Positions 18,864 through 30,325 of a stretch of 64,000 nt of DNA are shown here, one piece after another; within the stretch, counting starts at the first letter, position 1, and the number at the start of each line of letters is the position of its first letter. Origin of the DNA: Pelagibacterales bacterium SAG-MED05 (lineage in GTDB: Bacteria > Pseudomonadota > Alphaproteobacteria > Pelagibacterales > Pelagibacteraceae); assembly GCA_014654415.1 (NCBI GenBank), contig JACWDC010000001.1, forward strand, positions 79,808-143,807, written 5' to 3'. The translations under genes were made by a program, and so were the position numbers. The notes beneath the pieces were generated by a model. The model was not told the origin of the DNA. It did not search any database and was given only the letters and a program-made list of their open reading frames with translations.

Positions 18864-19568
18864 ATGAAAAGTAATATTCATGACAAACCAAGCCTAGTTA
18901 ATTCTGTATTCTCTAGAGTCTACAAAAAATACGACTTCATGAACGATATTATGTCTCTTGGAATTCATCGTATTTGGAAAAATAAACTCATTGATTGGAT
19001 GAATCCTCAGCCATATGAAAATCTTATAGATGTTGCTTCAGGCACAGGTGATATAGCAAAACTTTTTTCTAAGAAAAATAATAATTTAGCTAATATTTCA
19101 TGCGTAGAGCCCAATGATCAAATGTTTGGTATTGGTAAACTAAATTTAGAAAAATTTAAAAATATTAAATGGTATAAAGCTAATGCAGAAAAGCTGCCCT
19201 TTAAAAATGATACTTATAATTTCTACACAATTAGTTATGGCATAAGAAATGTTTCAGATATAAATTTATCATTAAAGGAAGCGTTTAGAGTTTTAAGGCC
19301 TGGTGGACGTTTTATGTGCCTAGAATTTTCGAAAATAGACAATGAAATGATTAATCTTTTTTATCAACAATACTCAAAAATTATACCTTTGATTGGAAAA
19401 TATATTGTAGGATCGTCAGAGCCCTACGACTATCTAACTAAAAGCATTAAAGAATTCTACACACAAAATGAATTGGTTGACTTAATAAAAAAAAATGGAT
19501 TCTCTAAAGTAGAATATAGAAATCTTTCCAATGGTATTTCTGCTATACACTCTGGATGGAAAATCTAA
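18864..19568 (+). CDS. ubiE: Demethylubiquinone C-methyltransferase UbiE
   Basis: UbiE is the SAM-dependent C-methyltransferase of ubiquinone (and menaquinone) synthesis. Starting at MKSNIHDKPSLVNSVFSRVY gives 234 residues. A longer reading from 18768 would translate through the promoter and is rejected. Motifs include the family N-terminus VFSRVYKKYDFMNDIMSLGIHR, SAM-binding DVASGTGD, YGIRNVSD and the post-I segment RPGGRFMCLEFSK. The C-terminal GISAIHSGWK matches the family's end. It is the first gene of the ubiE-ubiB-coaBC-dut series. Confidence 0.95.
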   Translation: MKSNIHDKPSLVNSVFSRVYKKYDFMNDIMSLGIHRIWKNKLIDWMNPQPYENLIDVASGTGDIAKLFSKKNNNLANISCVEPNDQMFGIGKLNLEKFKNIKWYKANAEKLPFKNDTYNFYTISYGIRNVSDINLSLKEAFRVLRPGGRFMCLEFSKIDNEMINLFYQQYSKIIPLIGKYIVGSSEPYDYLTKSIKEFYTQNELVDLIKKNGFSKVEYRNLSNGISAIHSGWKI

Positions 19569-21128
19569 ATGTTTAAAAGAATTTTTCGATTATTTAAAAT
19601 TGCTAGAAAATTATCAACTTCTGGAGCAATAGATACAATTAATCAGATGTATAATTTACCGCTAATACTAAATCTTTTTTTTGAACTTATTGGTATTGGG
19701 TCTGCAAAAAAAACATTAAATAATCAAAAACAACCTGGAGAAAAACTTTGTATAGCCCTTGAAGGAATGGGTACTACTTTTATTAAACTTGGTCAATTCC
19801 TGGCAACAAGACCTGATATCATTGGCGAAGAGCTAACAAAAAATTTAGAAAAATTACAAGATAAAGTCCCTGCATTCGATACATATGAAGCAAAAAAAAT
19901 TATAAAAAAAGAAGTTGGAGATAAACAGTTTCAAAATATTTTGGAACTTAGTGACCCTATTGCAGCAGCTTCTATTGCTCAAGTACATTTAGCAAAAATT
20001 AAAAATGAAAATAAAGAAGTTGCAATTAAAATCTTAAGACCAGATATAGAAAAATTATTTAATGAGGAGTTAGATGCTTTAATGCTATTTGCATATATTG
20101 TTGAAAATACATTCTCGAAAGCTAAAAGACTTAAGTTAATAGAGGTTATACACCTATTGCGTGAAATTACAAATATTGAAATGGATTTAAGATTTGAAGC
20201 TGCAGCTGCAAATGAATTATATGAAAACACAAAAAATGATAAAAGTTTTAATGTCCCTAAAATTTACTGGAATTATACAACTAAAAATATTCTAACTCTA
20301 GACAAAGTAGATGGAATTTCTATTCGGGAGCATGAAAAGCTTAAAAATCTCGGTGTTGATTTAAAAATTCTAGCCGAAAACTTAATACAAAACTTTTTAA
20401 AACAAGCTGTAAGAGATGGTTTTTTTCATGGAGATATGCATCAAGGAAATTTGTTTGTTGATCAGCAAGGAAATATTATACCAGTAGATTTTGGTATTAT
20501 GGGAAGATTAGATAAAAACAATAGGAAGTTTTTAGCCGAAATTTTATACGGTTTTATTCAAAGAGATTATGTAAAAGTAGCAGAAGTACATTTTCAAGCT
20601 GGTCTAGTTCCGCAAGATGCCTCTAAAGAGAAATTTGCTCAAGCATTAAGATCTGTTGGAGAACCTATCTTCGGTCAATCAATTAAAGATATATCAGGGG
20701 GAAATTTATTAGCTCAACTTTTTGAAATAACTGAAAAATTCAATATGCCGACCCAAACGCCACTGCTTCTCTTGCAAAAAACTATGGTTGTTGTTGAAGG
20801 TGTATCTAGAAAACTATGTCCTGAAACTAATATCTGGCAAGTTTCTAAGCCTGTTTTAGAGGATTGGTTAAAAAATATTAAAAGTCCAAAATCTACCTTG
20901 GATACTGCAATTAATACTTCAACTGAAATAATAAAAAGAATACCTGATTTTCCTGATCTCATGGATAAAGCGAATTATGCTCTTCAATTAATGGCTGAAG
21001 GAAAATTAAATTTAGGGTCAGGAAACAACAAAAATTTAGAGATAGAGCAAATGAAGTTAAAAAATTTCAAAAACAATTTGATTATTGGTTCTTTTGGTAT
21101 TGTAATTGTTGTTCTATTAGTATTTTAA
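19569..21128 (+). CDS. ubiB: Ubiquinone biosynthesis ATPase/kinase-like protein UbiB
   Basis: UbiB is an atypical kinase-fold ATPase needed for coenzyme Q assembly, held at the inner membrane. The 519-residue protein has the UbiB hallmark KxGQ motif in FIKLGQFLATRPD, an Ala-rich nucleotide loop (PIAAASIAQVHLA), the catalytic loop FFHGDMHQGNLFV, the metal-binding VDFGIMGRL, and a hydrophobic C-terminal anchor. It starts directly after the ubiE stop codon. Confidence 0.95.
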   Translation: MFKRIFRLFKIARKLSTSGAIDTINQMYNLPLILNLFFELIGIGSAKKTLNNQKQPGEKLCIALEGMGTTFIKLGQFLATRPDIIGEELTKNLEKLQDKVPAFDTYEAKKIIKKEVGDKQFQNILELSDPIAAASIAQVHLAKIKNENKEVAIKILRPDIEKLFNEELDALMLFAYIVENTFSKAKRLKLIEVIHLLREITNIEMDLRFEAAAANELYENTKNDKSFNVPKIYWNYTTKNILTLDKVDGISIREHEKLKNLGVDLKILAENLIQNFLKQAVRDGFFHGDMHQGNLFVDQQGNIIPVDFGIMGRLDKNNRKFLAEILYGFIQRDYVKVAEVHFQAGLVPQDASKEKFAQALRSVGEPIFGQSIKDISGGNLLAQLFEITEKFNMPTQTPLLLLQKTMVVVEGVSRKLCPETNIWQVSKPVLEDWLKNIKSPKSTLDTAINTSTEIIKRIPDFPDLMDKANYALQLMAEGKLNLGSGNNKNLEIEQMKLKNFKNNLIIGSFGIVIVVLLVF

Positions 21129-21132
21129 TTAA

Positions 21133-22365
21133 ATGATGTCATTAAAAAATAAAAAAATTTTATTGGTCATTGGGGGTGGTATATCTGCCTATAAAGCTCT
21201 TGATCTCATAAGGCTTTTTAAAAAAAATGACGTAGATGTAAAAACTATCTTAACTAAAAGTGGTAAAGAATTTGTAACTCCACTCTCAATTACAACACTA
21301 ACCAAAAATAAAACATTTGAAGATATTTTTGATAAAAATACTGAAGCCGAAATTGATCATATAGCTTTATCTAGATGGGCAGATTTGATTATAGTCTTGC
21401 CTACAACTGCAAACTTTATGACAAAGTTAAGCATAGGCAAGGCTGAAGATTTAGCTACAACTGTTTTACTAGCTTCTGATAAAGAAATTCTTTTGGTCCC
21501 AGCTATGAATGTTCGAATGTGGTTTCATAAAGCTACCCAACAAAATTTAAAAATTTTACAAGATTATGGCTATCTTTTTATTGGTCCTGAGAAGGGTGAA
21601 ATGGCGTGTGGAGAATATGGAGAAGGAAAGATGTCAAGTCCAAGACAAATTTTTTCTTATCTAAAAAATTATTTCGATCAAAAAAATTTAGTTAAAAATA
21701 AAAATTTTAAAGCTTTAGTTACTACTGGTCCAACTAAAGAATATTTAGATCCAGTAAGATATATTTCCAATGAATCAAGCGGTAAACAAGGATATGAAGT
21801 TGCTTTGGCATTAAAAAAATTGGGTATTAAAACAAAATTAATAGCAGGACCTTCTAATCTTATTTATTCTAAAAATTTAAAAATTAAAAAAGTAACTTCT
21901 GCAAAAGAAATGATGTATGAGGTAAAAAAATCTTTGCCAGTTGATATAGCTGTTTGCGCAGCTGCTGTTTCTGATTTTAAACCAATCAACAAAAGTAAAA
22001 ATAAAATTAAAAAAGATGCTTCAAAATTTAATAATATAAGTTTAGAAAAAAATCCTGATATTTTAGATTATTTAAGTAAAAATAATAAAGCTAGACCAAA
22101 GATAGTAGTTGGTTTTTCTGCAGAAACGGAAAATGTTATTCAAAACTCAAAAAAAAAAATTAAAGAAAAATATTGTGACTTAATTATTGCAAATGATGTT
22201 TCTAAAAAAGACTCAGGGTTTAATTCAGATTATAATAAAGTTTCAATAATAGATAAAAAAGGCAAAGTTAAATCAATTCCAAAAAATAAAAAAAGTTATA
22301 TTGCTAATATTATTGCTAATATTATATTGGTTAAACTTTTAATGAATGACAAAAATATTAATTAA
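21133..22365 (+). CDS. coaBC: Bifunctional phosphopantothenoylcysteine decarboxylase/synthetase CoaBC
   Basis: CoaBC catalyses two steps of coenzyme A synthesis. In 410 residues the FMN-dependent decarboxylase half comes first ([20 protein letters not shown], and the substrate flap [15 protein letters not shown] with its cysteine). The CTP-dependent synthetase half follows ([35 protein letters not shown]). The last residues are reached inside the start region of dut, which overlaps by 20 bases, suggesting coupled translation. Order ubiE-ubiB-coaBC-dut is conserved in alphaproteobacteria. Confidence 0.95.
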   Translation: MMSLKNKKILLVIGGGISAYKALDLIRLFKKNDVDVKTILTKSGKEFVTPLSITTLTKNKTFEDIFDKNTEAEIDHIALSRWADLIIVLPTTANFMTKLSIGKAEDLATTVLLASDKEILLVPAMNVRMWFHKATQQNLKILQDYGYLFIGPEKGEMACGEYGEGKMSSPRQIFSYLKNYFDQKNLVKNKNFKALVTTGPTKEYLDPVRYISNESSGKQGYEVALALKKLGIKTKLIAGPSNLIYSKNLKIKKVTSAKEMMYEVKKSLPVDIAVCAAAVSDFKPINKSKNKIKKDASKFNNISLEKNPDILDYLSKNNKARPKIVVGFSAETENVIQNSKKKIKEKYCDLIIANDVSKKDSGFNSDYNKVSIIDKKGKVKSIPKNKKSYIANIIANIILVKLLMNDKNIN

Positions 22366-22786
22366 GAGACTGTCAAAAGAAGTTCCTTTGCCTAAATACG
22401 AAACAAGTGGATCTTCTGGTATGGATTTAGCTGCGAATATAAATGCTAATATTGATATTGATCCCGGAAAAACAGCAATTATTCCCACAGGTTTAGCTTT
22501 ATCAATACCTAAAGGATTCGAAGTACAAATCAGACCAAGATCTGGGCTAGCTGCTAAACAAAAAATAAGTGTTTTAAATACTCCTGGGACAATCGACGCT
22601 GATTATAGAGGTGAAATCAAAGTAATATTAATCAACCTTGGTCAAGAAACTTTCAAAGTAGAGAAAGGGCTTCGTATTGCTCAAATGGTTGTGTGTCCAG
22701 TAATGCAAGCTCAGCTTAAAGAAGTAGAAGATTTAAATGAAACCGAGCGAGGCAAAGGTGGATTTGGATCAACAGGTGCTAAATAA
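22346..22786 (+). CDS. dut: Deoxyuridine 5'-triphosphate nucleotidohydrolase
   Basis: dUTPase hydrolyses dUTP to dUMP, keeping uracil out of DNA and feeding thymidylate synthesis. The 146-residue homotrimeric-type enzyme has all five motifs: [33 protein letters not shown] and the C-terminal [10 protein letters not shown] phosphate-binding arm. It overlaps the coaBC end by 20 bases in another frame. Such an enzyme matters in an AT-rich genome with a high thymidine demand (inference). Confidence 0.96.
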   Translation: MTKILIKRLSKEVPLPKYETSGSSGMDLAANINANIDIDPGKTAIIPTGLALSIPKGFEVQIRPRSGLAAKQKISVLNTPGTIDADYRGEIKVILINLGQETFKVEKGLRIAQMVVCPVMQAQLKEVEDLNETERGKGGFGSTGAK

Positions 22787-22794
22787 TTCTAAAA

Positions 22795-23538
22795 ATGAAA
22801 ATTAACTCAAGTGAATTTAAAAGATTCGAAAAACAAATAATCTTAAAGAAAATTGGTTTAGCAGGGCAAAAGAAAATATTTTCTGCAAACGTCTTGGTTG
22901 TAGGTTTGGGGGGATTAGGATGTCCATTGCTTACTTACCTAGTGGCTTCAGGGGTTGGTAAAATCGGTATTGTTGACTTTGATAAAGTTGAAATTTCAAA
23001 TTTAAATAGACAAACTTTATTTTATCCTAGTGACATAGGTAAACTAAAAGTTAAACAAGTAAAAAAAATAATCAATAAGATTAATAAAAAAATAAAAATT
23101 ATTTCATTTGAAAAAAAACTCACATCTAAGAATATTAAAAAAATTTTTAGTAGTTTTGATATTATATGTGATGGCACTGACAATTATAATACAAGATATT
23201 TAATTAACGACTATTGTTTAAAAAATAAAAAAATATTGATTTCGTCTGCCATAAGTAAATTTGATGGTCAGCTTATGAAATTTAATTTTAAAAAAAGAGG
23301 GCCGTGCTATAGATGTTTTATGCCAAGTGCTCCTGATTTAGAAAATAATTGTCAAACTGAAGGAATATTTTCACCAGTAGCAGGTATTATGGGATCACTG
23401 CAAGCAAATGAGGTTTTAAAGTGTATTTTAAATCATAAAAATGACTTAAGTGATCATGTACTTATATTTGACTCTCTCAATACAGAATTTAGAAAATCTA
23501 AAATTTCTATTAATCCAAAATGTATTAATAAATGTTAA
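22795..23538 (+). CDS. moeB: ThiF/MoeB/HesA-family adenylyltransferase
   Basis: An E1-like enzyme that adenylates the C-terminus of a ubiquitin-like sulfur carrier (MoaD, ThiS or a relative). The 247-residue protein has the nucleotide loop VVGLGGLGCPLL (about 36-47), DFDKVEISNLNRQTLF, CDGTDNYNTRYLIND and GPCYRCFMP. The CxxC in CYRC and the terminal PKCINKC supply zinc cysteines. It lacks the C-terminal rhodanese domain seen in some homologues. Whether it serves molybdopterin or thiamine cannot be told here, because no moaD/thiS gene is nearby; the symbol is by similarity only. It follows dut in what looks like the same operon. Confidence 0.82.
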   Translation: MKINSSEFKRFEKQIILKKIGLAGQKKIFSANVLVVGLGGLGCPLLTYLVASGVGKIGIVDFDKVEISNLNRQTLFYPSDIGKLKVKQVKKIINKINKKIKIISFEKKLTSKNIKKIFSSFDIICDGTDNYNTRYLINDYCLKNKKILISSAISKFDGQLMKFNFKKRGPCYRCFMPSAPDLENNCQTEGIFSPVAGIMGSLQANEVLKCILNHKNDLSDHVLIFDSLNTEFRKSKISINPKCINKC

Positions 23539-23978
23539 GAATAATTATTATTATTTCTAGTATCTTTTTTTTTGAAAGTTCTTCTTTTTCTCAGGATGAA
23601 TATTTTTTAACTTTACGCTATAATAAGGTTCATCTTAGACAAGGTCCATCTCGTGAATATCCAATTAAGATTTTCTATAAAAAAAAATTTTTACCTGTTT
23701 TAGTACAGGATAAATCTGATAATTTTAGAAAAATTAGAGATCATGAAAATAATAGCGGTTGGATACATGTATCTCAACTTACAAAGAAGAAAGCTGCGAT
23801 AGTGATTGATGAAGAATTAATAATGTTTAAAAATCCCACAATTTATTCAAAACCAATAGCTACGCTTAAGAAAGGACGCCTTTCAGTAATTATAAAATGT
23901 AAAGAAACTTGGTGTAAGGCTAAGTCAGGCAAGTACAAAGGGTGGTTAAAAAAAGATAGTTTATGGGGACGGCTTTAA
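23532..23978 (+). CDS. Secreted SH3-domain protein
   Basis: A 148-residue protein with an N-terminal signal peptide (LRIIIIISSIFFFESSSFSQ) followed by bacterial SH3-like repeats. The first, around LRYNKVHLRQGPSREYPI, has the typical V-x-L-R-x-G-P-S/G start; a second begins near ELIMFKNPTIYSKPIATL, and GWI and GWL end each unit. Such periplasmic SH3 proteins are thought to bind cell-wall peptides; no catalytic domain is present. It overlaps the MoeB-like gene by 7 bases and converges with a small membrane protein gene. Confidence 0.75.
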   Translation: MLRIIIIISSIFFFESSSFSQDEYFLTLRYNKVHLRQGPSREYPIKIFYKKKFLPVLVQDKSDNFRKIRDHENNSGWIHVSQLTKKKAAIVIDEELIMFKNPTIYSKPIATLKKGRLSVIIKCKETWCKAKSGKYKGWLKKDSLWGRL

Positions 23979-23982
23979 TTTT

Positions 23983-24225
23983 TTATTTTTTTACTTTTGA
24001 AGCCCAAAATTTATCTAGCATAAAGTACCAAATAGAGTTGGCTAGTGGTTCAACTATTGCATCTGTTAACGCTATCATAAAAGGCACATCCGCTAATAGC
24101 ATTAAAACAGTAATAGCTATGAAGAAATGGCCGATCGTATAAACAATTGTTCTTAAAATTGAACCCCTGTTATTAGAATATACACTTTTAGTAGCGTTAA
24201 AAATTCCAGAAGTAAACTCTGTCAT
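23983..24225 (-). CDS. Small membrane protein, DUF2061-like
   Basis: An 80-residue protein with two likely membrane helices (about 28-46 and 47-68) and the pattern RTIVYTIGHFFIAITVLML followed by IALTDAIVEPLANSIWYFMLDKFW. That layout (Arg-Thr before helix one, then a charged E-P and terminal aromatic cluster with a Trp) recalls DUF2061. Assignment is tentative and the function is unknown. It begins directly after the stop of another small membrane protein gene (24226-24465), so the two are likely one unit. Confidence 0.55.
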   Translation of the reverse strand: MTEFTSGIFNATKSVYSNNRGSILRTIVYTIGHFFIAITVLMLLADVPFMIALTDAIVEPLANSIWYFMLDKFWASKVKK

Positions 24226-24465
24226 TTAATTTATATTCCTCCTCGGATCTTTTACTTTCTTCAATTTATCTAAAATTCCAGATATCTTAGCAGTTATATA
24301 TATAACATAAACAAGAGCAAATCCTAAAGCCATGGTTGATAGAACTGTATATAGTGCTGCAAGTATTCTCTCCTCAAACCAGTTTTCTACTCCTGAGTTA
24401 GAATGATATAGAATATTCCAAAATAGTACAAAAGAAACTTCGTAAATTAATATTAATTTAAACAT
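24226..24465 (-). CDS. Small two-helix membrane protein, unknown
   Basis: A 79-residue protein, not recognised. It has two hydrophobic segments (about 2-20 and 35-61) and a basic C-terminus (DKLKKVKDPRRNIN) that should face the cytoplasm. It starts 25 bases after the katG stop on the same strand and directly precedes the DUF2061-like gene, so it may share the katG transcript. Confidence 0.55.
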   Translation of the reverse strand: MFKLILIYEVSFVLFWNILYHSNSGVENWFEERILAALYTVLSTMALGFALVYVIYITAKISGILDKLKKVKDPRRNIN

Positions 24466-24490
24466 TATTTAATCTGATGTTAGTGAATTT

Positions 24491-26653
<2,163 letters not shown>

Positions 26654-26674
26654 TTAAGTAAAAAGATAACAATT

Positions 26675-26705
26675 CAGTTTATAATTATTCTAAACTGTAA
26701 GTCAA
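26675..26705 (-). promoter_or_regulatory. katG promoter overlapped by an Irr (ICE-like) box
   Basis: On the minus strand TTGACT (26700-26705) and TATAAA (26678-26683) are 16 bases apart. The 17 bases at 26678-26694 read TTTAGAATAATTATAAA, one mismatch from the alphaproteobacterial iron control element TTTAGAA-N3-TTCTAAA. They sit inside a 23-base inverted repeat (26675-26697). The box covers the spacer and -10, as expected of a repressor site. The katG start codon is 28 bases downstream. Confidence 0.6.
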
Positions 26706-26713
26706 TATGAAAT

Positions 26714-27127
26714 TTATTTATTTTGTAAACTGATTACAACTTCTAGATCTTTAATCTTTTTTCCTTTAGGTGGGTTAGGAATTTTGTCTAAAATAACATC
26801 TTGATAATCAATATCAGTTAATTTTTTAGATTCAGAATCGTAAAAATGATGGTGCGACTTAATGTTCGTATCATAATAACTTTTGCTATTATTGGTTAAA
26901 ATTTCTCTTATGTGCCCCGCTTTTTTAAATGCTTCAACTGTATTATAAATTGTAGCTAGGGAGATTTTGATATCTCCTTTTTTGTTTACTGCTTGATTTA
27001 ATGTTTCGGCTGTAAAGTGAAAAGTTTTTTTTCTATCAAACAATTTTTTGGCTATTAAAATTCTTTGTTTTGTTGGTCGAAGGTTAGAAGATCTCAATTT
27101 ATTTATTATTTCTTTTTTTTGTTGCAT
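26714..27127 (-). CDS. irr: Iron response regulator Irr (Fur family)
   Basis: Irr is a heme-responsive Fur-family regulator of alphaproteobacteria that acts when iron is scarce. The 137-residue protein has the winged-helix domain with LRPTKQRILIAKKLF and KISLATIYNTVEAFKKAG, then the histidine cluster KSHHHFYDSESKKLTDI, the Irr counterpart of the Fur metal site. The cysteine pairs of Fur/PerR zinc sites are absent. Its position divergent from fabA-fabB-fabI is the classic irr locus of alphaproteobacteria and supports the call over PerR. katG lies directly downstream with an Irr-like operator. Confidence 0.85.
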   Translation of the reverse strand: MQQKKEIINKLRSSNLRPTKQRILIAKKLFDRKKTFHFTAETLNQAVNKKGDIKISLATIYNTVEAFKKAGHIREILTNNSKSYYDTNIKSHHHFYDSESKKLTDIDYQDVILDKIPNPPKGKKIKDLEVVISLQNK

Positions 27128-27220
27128 AAATAATAGCTTTTTTTAAAAATATTATAAAATTATTTATAATTATTTATATAAAATTGTATATAAATCAAGT
27201 AGAAATAACCAACTATATCT

Positions 27221-27721
27221 ATGGAAAAAAATTGCTACAGCTATGAAGAATTAATTTCCTGCGGTAAAGGTGATATGTTCGGCGAAGGTAATGCTAAACT
27301 TCCTTTGCCTCCAATGTTAATGTTTGACAGGATTACTGAGATTAAAAAAGATATAGGTCAATTTAAGAAGGGTTTTATTAAAGCAGAACTGGACGTAAAA
27401 GATAGTTTATGGTTTTTTGATTGTCATTTTAAAAATGACCCCGTTATGCCAGGTTGTTTAGGTTTAGATGCAATGTGGCAATTAGTTGGTTTTTATTTAG
27501 GATGGATAGGCGAGCCAGGAAAAGGAAGAGCGTTGGGTGTTAATTCTGTAAAATTTACCGGAGAAGTGCTAAAAAAAGTCAAAATAGCAACTTATGAAAT
27601 AAATATGAAAAGAATTTTAAAAAAAGAAGGTGCTGTAGTTGGGCTTGCTAATGGTATACTGAGCGCAGATGGAAAGATAATTTACACTGCTGAAAATTTA
27701 AAAGTAGGTCTATTTAAATAA
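27221..27721 (+). CDS. fabA: Beta-hydroxydecanoyl-ACP dehydratase/isomerase FabA
   Basis: FabA dehydrates 3-hydroxydecanoyl-ACP and isomerises the product, starting unsaturated fatty acid synthesis. The 166-residue hot-dog-fold protein has the active-site His in [25 protein letters not shown], followed by the catalytic Asp of the GLDAMWQ helix. Length and motifs match the family. It begins an operon fabA-fabB-fabI whose stop and start codons touch; the 93-base region to irr is almost pure A/T. Confidence 0.96.
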   Translation: MEKNCYSYEELISCGKGDMFGEGNAKLPLPPMLMFDRITEIKKDIGQFKKGFIKAELDVKDSLWFFDCHFKNDPVMPGCLGLDAMWQLVGFYLGWIGEPGKGRALGVNSVKFTGEVLKKVKIATYEINMKRILKKEGAVVGLANGILSADGKIIYTAENLKVGLFK

Positions 27722-28932
27722 TGAAAAGAGTTGTAGTAACAGGTATTGGTATAGTATCTTGTCTTGGAAATAACCAAGAAGAAGTTTATCAATCTCTTCT
27801 TAATTCAAAATCAGGAATATCTTTTTGTGAGGAATATAAAGAACATAATTTAAAAAGCCATATACACGGAAAACCTAATATTAAACTTCAGGATCATGTT
27901 GATAGAAAAACTATAAGATTTATGGGGTCCGGATCAGCATACAATTATATTGCTATGAAGGAAGCTGTTAAAGACTCAGGGTTAGAGGAAAAAGATGTAA
28001 GTAATATTTCAACCGGAATTGTTATGGGTTCAGGTGGCCCTTCAATAGAAAATGTTATCTTAGCTGCAGATAAAACTAGAGCTAAAACTCCAAAATTAAT
28101 GGGGCCGTTTATTGTTCCAAGAACTATGGCAAGCACAGCTTCAGCAACATTAGCTGTACCTTTTAAAATAAAAGGGGTTAACTACACTATGAGTTCTGCT
28201 TGCGCTACGAGTGGTCATTGCATTGGAAATTCTGTAGAATTAATTCAGTCAGGAAAGCAAAAAATTATGTTTGCTGGCGGAAGCGAAGAGTTGCATTGGG
28301 CCATGACTGCAATGTTTGATGCAATGACAGCTTTATCCTCAAAATATAATGATACTCCAGAAAAAGCTTCAAGAGCTTATGATAAGACAAGAGACGGCTT
28401 CGTTATTGCAGGAGGTGGTGGAGTCTTAGTTCTTGAAGAATACGAACATGCAAAAGCAAGAGGTGCTAAAATCTATGCTGAAATCACCGGTTATGGAGCT
28501 ACATCAGATGGATATGATATGGTGGCTCCTTCTGGTGAAGGAGCAGTTAGATGTATGCAAATGGCTTTAAAAACATCTAAAAATAAAATGGATTATATTA
28601 ACACTCATGGCACATCTACTCCAGTGGGGGATATTACAGAGTTGAAAGCTATTTCAGAAACTTTTAAAGAAGAAATTCCGAAAATAAGTTCCACTAAATC
28701 TTTATCAGGTCATCCTTTAGGAGCAGCTTCAGTCCATGAGGCTATCTATAGTTTAATAATGATGAAAAACAATTTTATAACTGGGTCTGCTAATATTAAT
28801 GAAATGGATGAAGAGGCAAAAAAATTTCCAATAGTGAGAAACACAGAAAAAGAAGTTAACTTAAATGCGGTTATGTCTAATAGTTTTGGTTTTGGTGGTA
28901 CAAACGCTGCATTAATTTTTGAAAAGGTATAG
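27721..28932 (+). CDS. fabB: Beta-ketoacyl-ACP synthase I FabB
   Basis: FabB condenses acyl-ACP with malonyl-ACP and is needed to elongate the unsaturated intermediate made by FabA. The 403-residue protein has the Cys-His-His triad: [12 protein letters not shown] (catalytic Cys), [11 protein letters not shown] and SGHPLGAAS. It ends with the FGGTNAAL glycine loop. Its first base is the last base of the fabA stop codon, and fabI follows directly. Confidence 0.96.
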   Translation: MKRVVVTGIGIVSCLGNNQEEVYQSLLNSKSGISFCEEYKEHNLKSHIHGKPNIKLQDHVDRKTIRFMGSGSAYNYIAMKEAVKDSGLEEKDVSNISTGIVMGSGGPSIENVILAADKTRAKTPKLMGPFIVPRTMASTASATLAVPFKIKGVNYTMSSACATSGHCIGNSVELIQSGKQKIMFAGGSEELHWAMTAMFDAMTALSSKYNDTPEKASRAYDKTRDGFVIAGGGGVLVLEEYEHAKARGAKIYAEITGYGATSDGYDMVAPSGEGAVRCMQMALKTSKNKMDYINTHGTSTPVGDITELKAISETFKEEIPKISSTKSLSGHPLGAASVHEAIYSLIMMKNNFITGSANINEMDEEAKKFPIVRNTEKEVNLNAVMSNSFGFGGTNAALIFEKV

Positions 28933-29718
28933 ATGAGTTTAGTTAAAGGTAAAAAAGGATTGATTATGGGTGTTGCCAATGAGCGATCAATTGCTTGGGG
29001 AATATCTCAAAAACTTGCTGAAGCAGGCGCAGAATTAGCATTTACTTATCTTGGAGATGCATTAAAAAAAAGAGTAGTACCATTAGCTAAATCTTTAAAT
29101 TCTGAATTTACACTAAGCTGTAATGTGGAAAACAAAGAGGAAATCATTAAGCTTTTTGAAGATATAAAAGATAAGTGGGGGCAAATTGATTTTGTTGTAC
29201 ATGCTGTTGCTTTCTCAGATAAATCAGAACTATCAGGAGAATATTTAAATACAACAAGAGAAAATTTTTTAAAAAGCATGTTGGTATCATGTTTTTCCTT
29301 TACTGAAGTTGCTAAAGAAGCTTCAAAAATAATGAAAAAAGATGGAAGCATGCTAACTTTAACCTACGAATCTACTAAAGCTATTCCAAACTATAATGTG
29401 ATGGGTGTTTGTAAATCAGCGCTTGAAGCAAGTGTAAAATACCTTGCAAGAGATCTCGGCTCTAAAGGAATTAGAGTTAATGCAATCAGTGCTGGACCTA
29501 TTAAAACACTTGCAGCCTCAGCTATAGGAGACGCAAAATTTTTATATAAGTGGAATGAAAATCATTCCTTTTTAAAAAGGAATGTTGATATTAATGACGT
29601 AGGGAATTCGGCCTTATATCTATTGAGTGATCTAGCGGCTGGAGTTACAGGAGAAATTCATTATGTTGATGCTGGTTATAACAAAGTAGGAATGCCTGAT
29701 CCTAAAAATATTTCTTAG
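28933..29718 (+). CDS. fabI: Enoyl-ACP reductase (NADH) FabI
   Basis: FabI reduces the trans-2-enoyl-ACP in each elongation cycle. The 261-residue short-chain dehydrogenase has the FabI-type cofactor loop GVANERSIAWGI near the N-terminus, the HAVAFSDKSELSGEYLN segment, LTYES and the Tyr-x6-Lys active site in YNVMGVCKSALEAS. It also has the SAGPIKTLAAS substrate loop. It starts immediately after fabB, closing the operon. Confidence 0.96.
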   Translation: MSLVKGKKGLIMGVANERSIAWGISQKLAEAGAELAFTYLGDALKKRVVPLAKSLNSEFTLSCNVENKEEIIKLFEDIKDKWGQIDFVVHAVAFSDKSELSGEYLNTTRENFLKSMLVSCFSFTEVAKEASKIMKKDGSMLTLTYESTKAIPNYNVMGVCKSALEASVKYLARDLGSKGIRVNAISAGPIKTLAASAIGDAKFLYKWNENHSFLKRNVDINDVGNSALYLLSDLAAGVTGEIHYVDAGYNKVGMPDPKNIS

Positions 29719-29805
29719 TCTGCAAAAAATGCATACCTGAATTAAAATCATAACAATTACAAATTAAGAATAAAAACTTTATTAAATTTTGGTAAAGATA
29801 AAAAA

Positions 29806-30321
29806 ATGAAAAAATTCAATTTAAAATTAAAAAAAAAATTAGATAATTTTTTTGATTGGATCAAAGGAGCTGAGTTAGTCGAGCTTCAAACATGTAATGT
29901 TGATGAAGATCCTGTAAGACCAGAGCTTGATATTAAATTTAGAACTGAATATGGACGTAAAATCTATGGAGTTAAATATAAAAAAGAAATTTGTGCAATT
30001 ATGTGCTTTGGCTTTACAAATGATGTTCCAAAAACAGTTGAAGAACTAGACTTAATGACTAAAGATGCGCATTTGCAAAGTACTTTAAGAGATCGAAAAG
30101 TAGGGAGAATAGCCATTGCTTATACAGTTTGGTCTAAAAAAAAAGGTGGAGGAAAACTAATAGTTAAAGAAGTATTTAAAAAAATAAAAAAATCAAATCA
30201 TTTAAATAGATTGATCACCTTGTCTCCGTTAACTGAAATGGCTAGAAATTTTCATTTACACAATGGAGCTGTTGAGCTCCAAGTTAATGATAAAACTCAA
30301 AACTTTGAATATAAAATTTAA
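29806..30321 (+). CDS. GNAT-like N-acetyltransferase, unknown substrate
   Basis: A 171-residue protein that looks like a GNAT-fold acetyltransferase: WSKKKGGGKLIVKEVFKKIKK resembles the acetyl-CoA-binding motif A helix. The later segment TLSPLTEMARNFHLHNGAVEL matches the conserved tail where a side chain meets the donor. The first 30 residues are a basic helix (KKFNLKLKKKLDNFFDWIKG). Substrate is unknown. It follows fabI after 87 bases with no obvious functional link and converges with the DUF2334 gene. Confidence 0.6.
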   Translation: MKKFNLKLKKKLDNFFDWIKGAELVELQTCNVDEDPVRPELDIKFRTEYGRKIYGVKYKKEICAIMCFGFTNDVPKTVEELDLMTKDAHLQSTLRDRKVGRIAIAYTVWSKKKGGGKLIVKEVFKKIKKSNHLNRLITLSPLTEMARNFHLHNGAVELQVNDKTQNFEYKI

Positions 30322-30325
30322 TATT

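Noticed and set aside
27128..27220. Irr box in the irr-fabA gap
   Set aside because: The region is nearly all A/T and no TTTAGAA-N3-TTCTAAA-like element was found; only the katG side has one.
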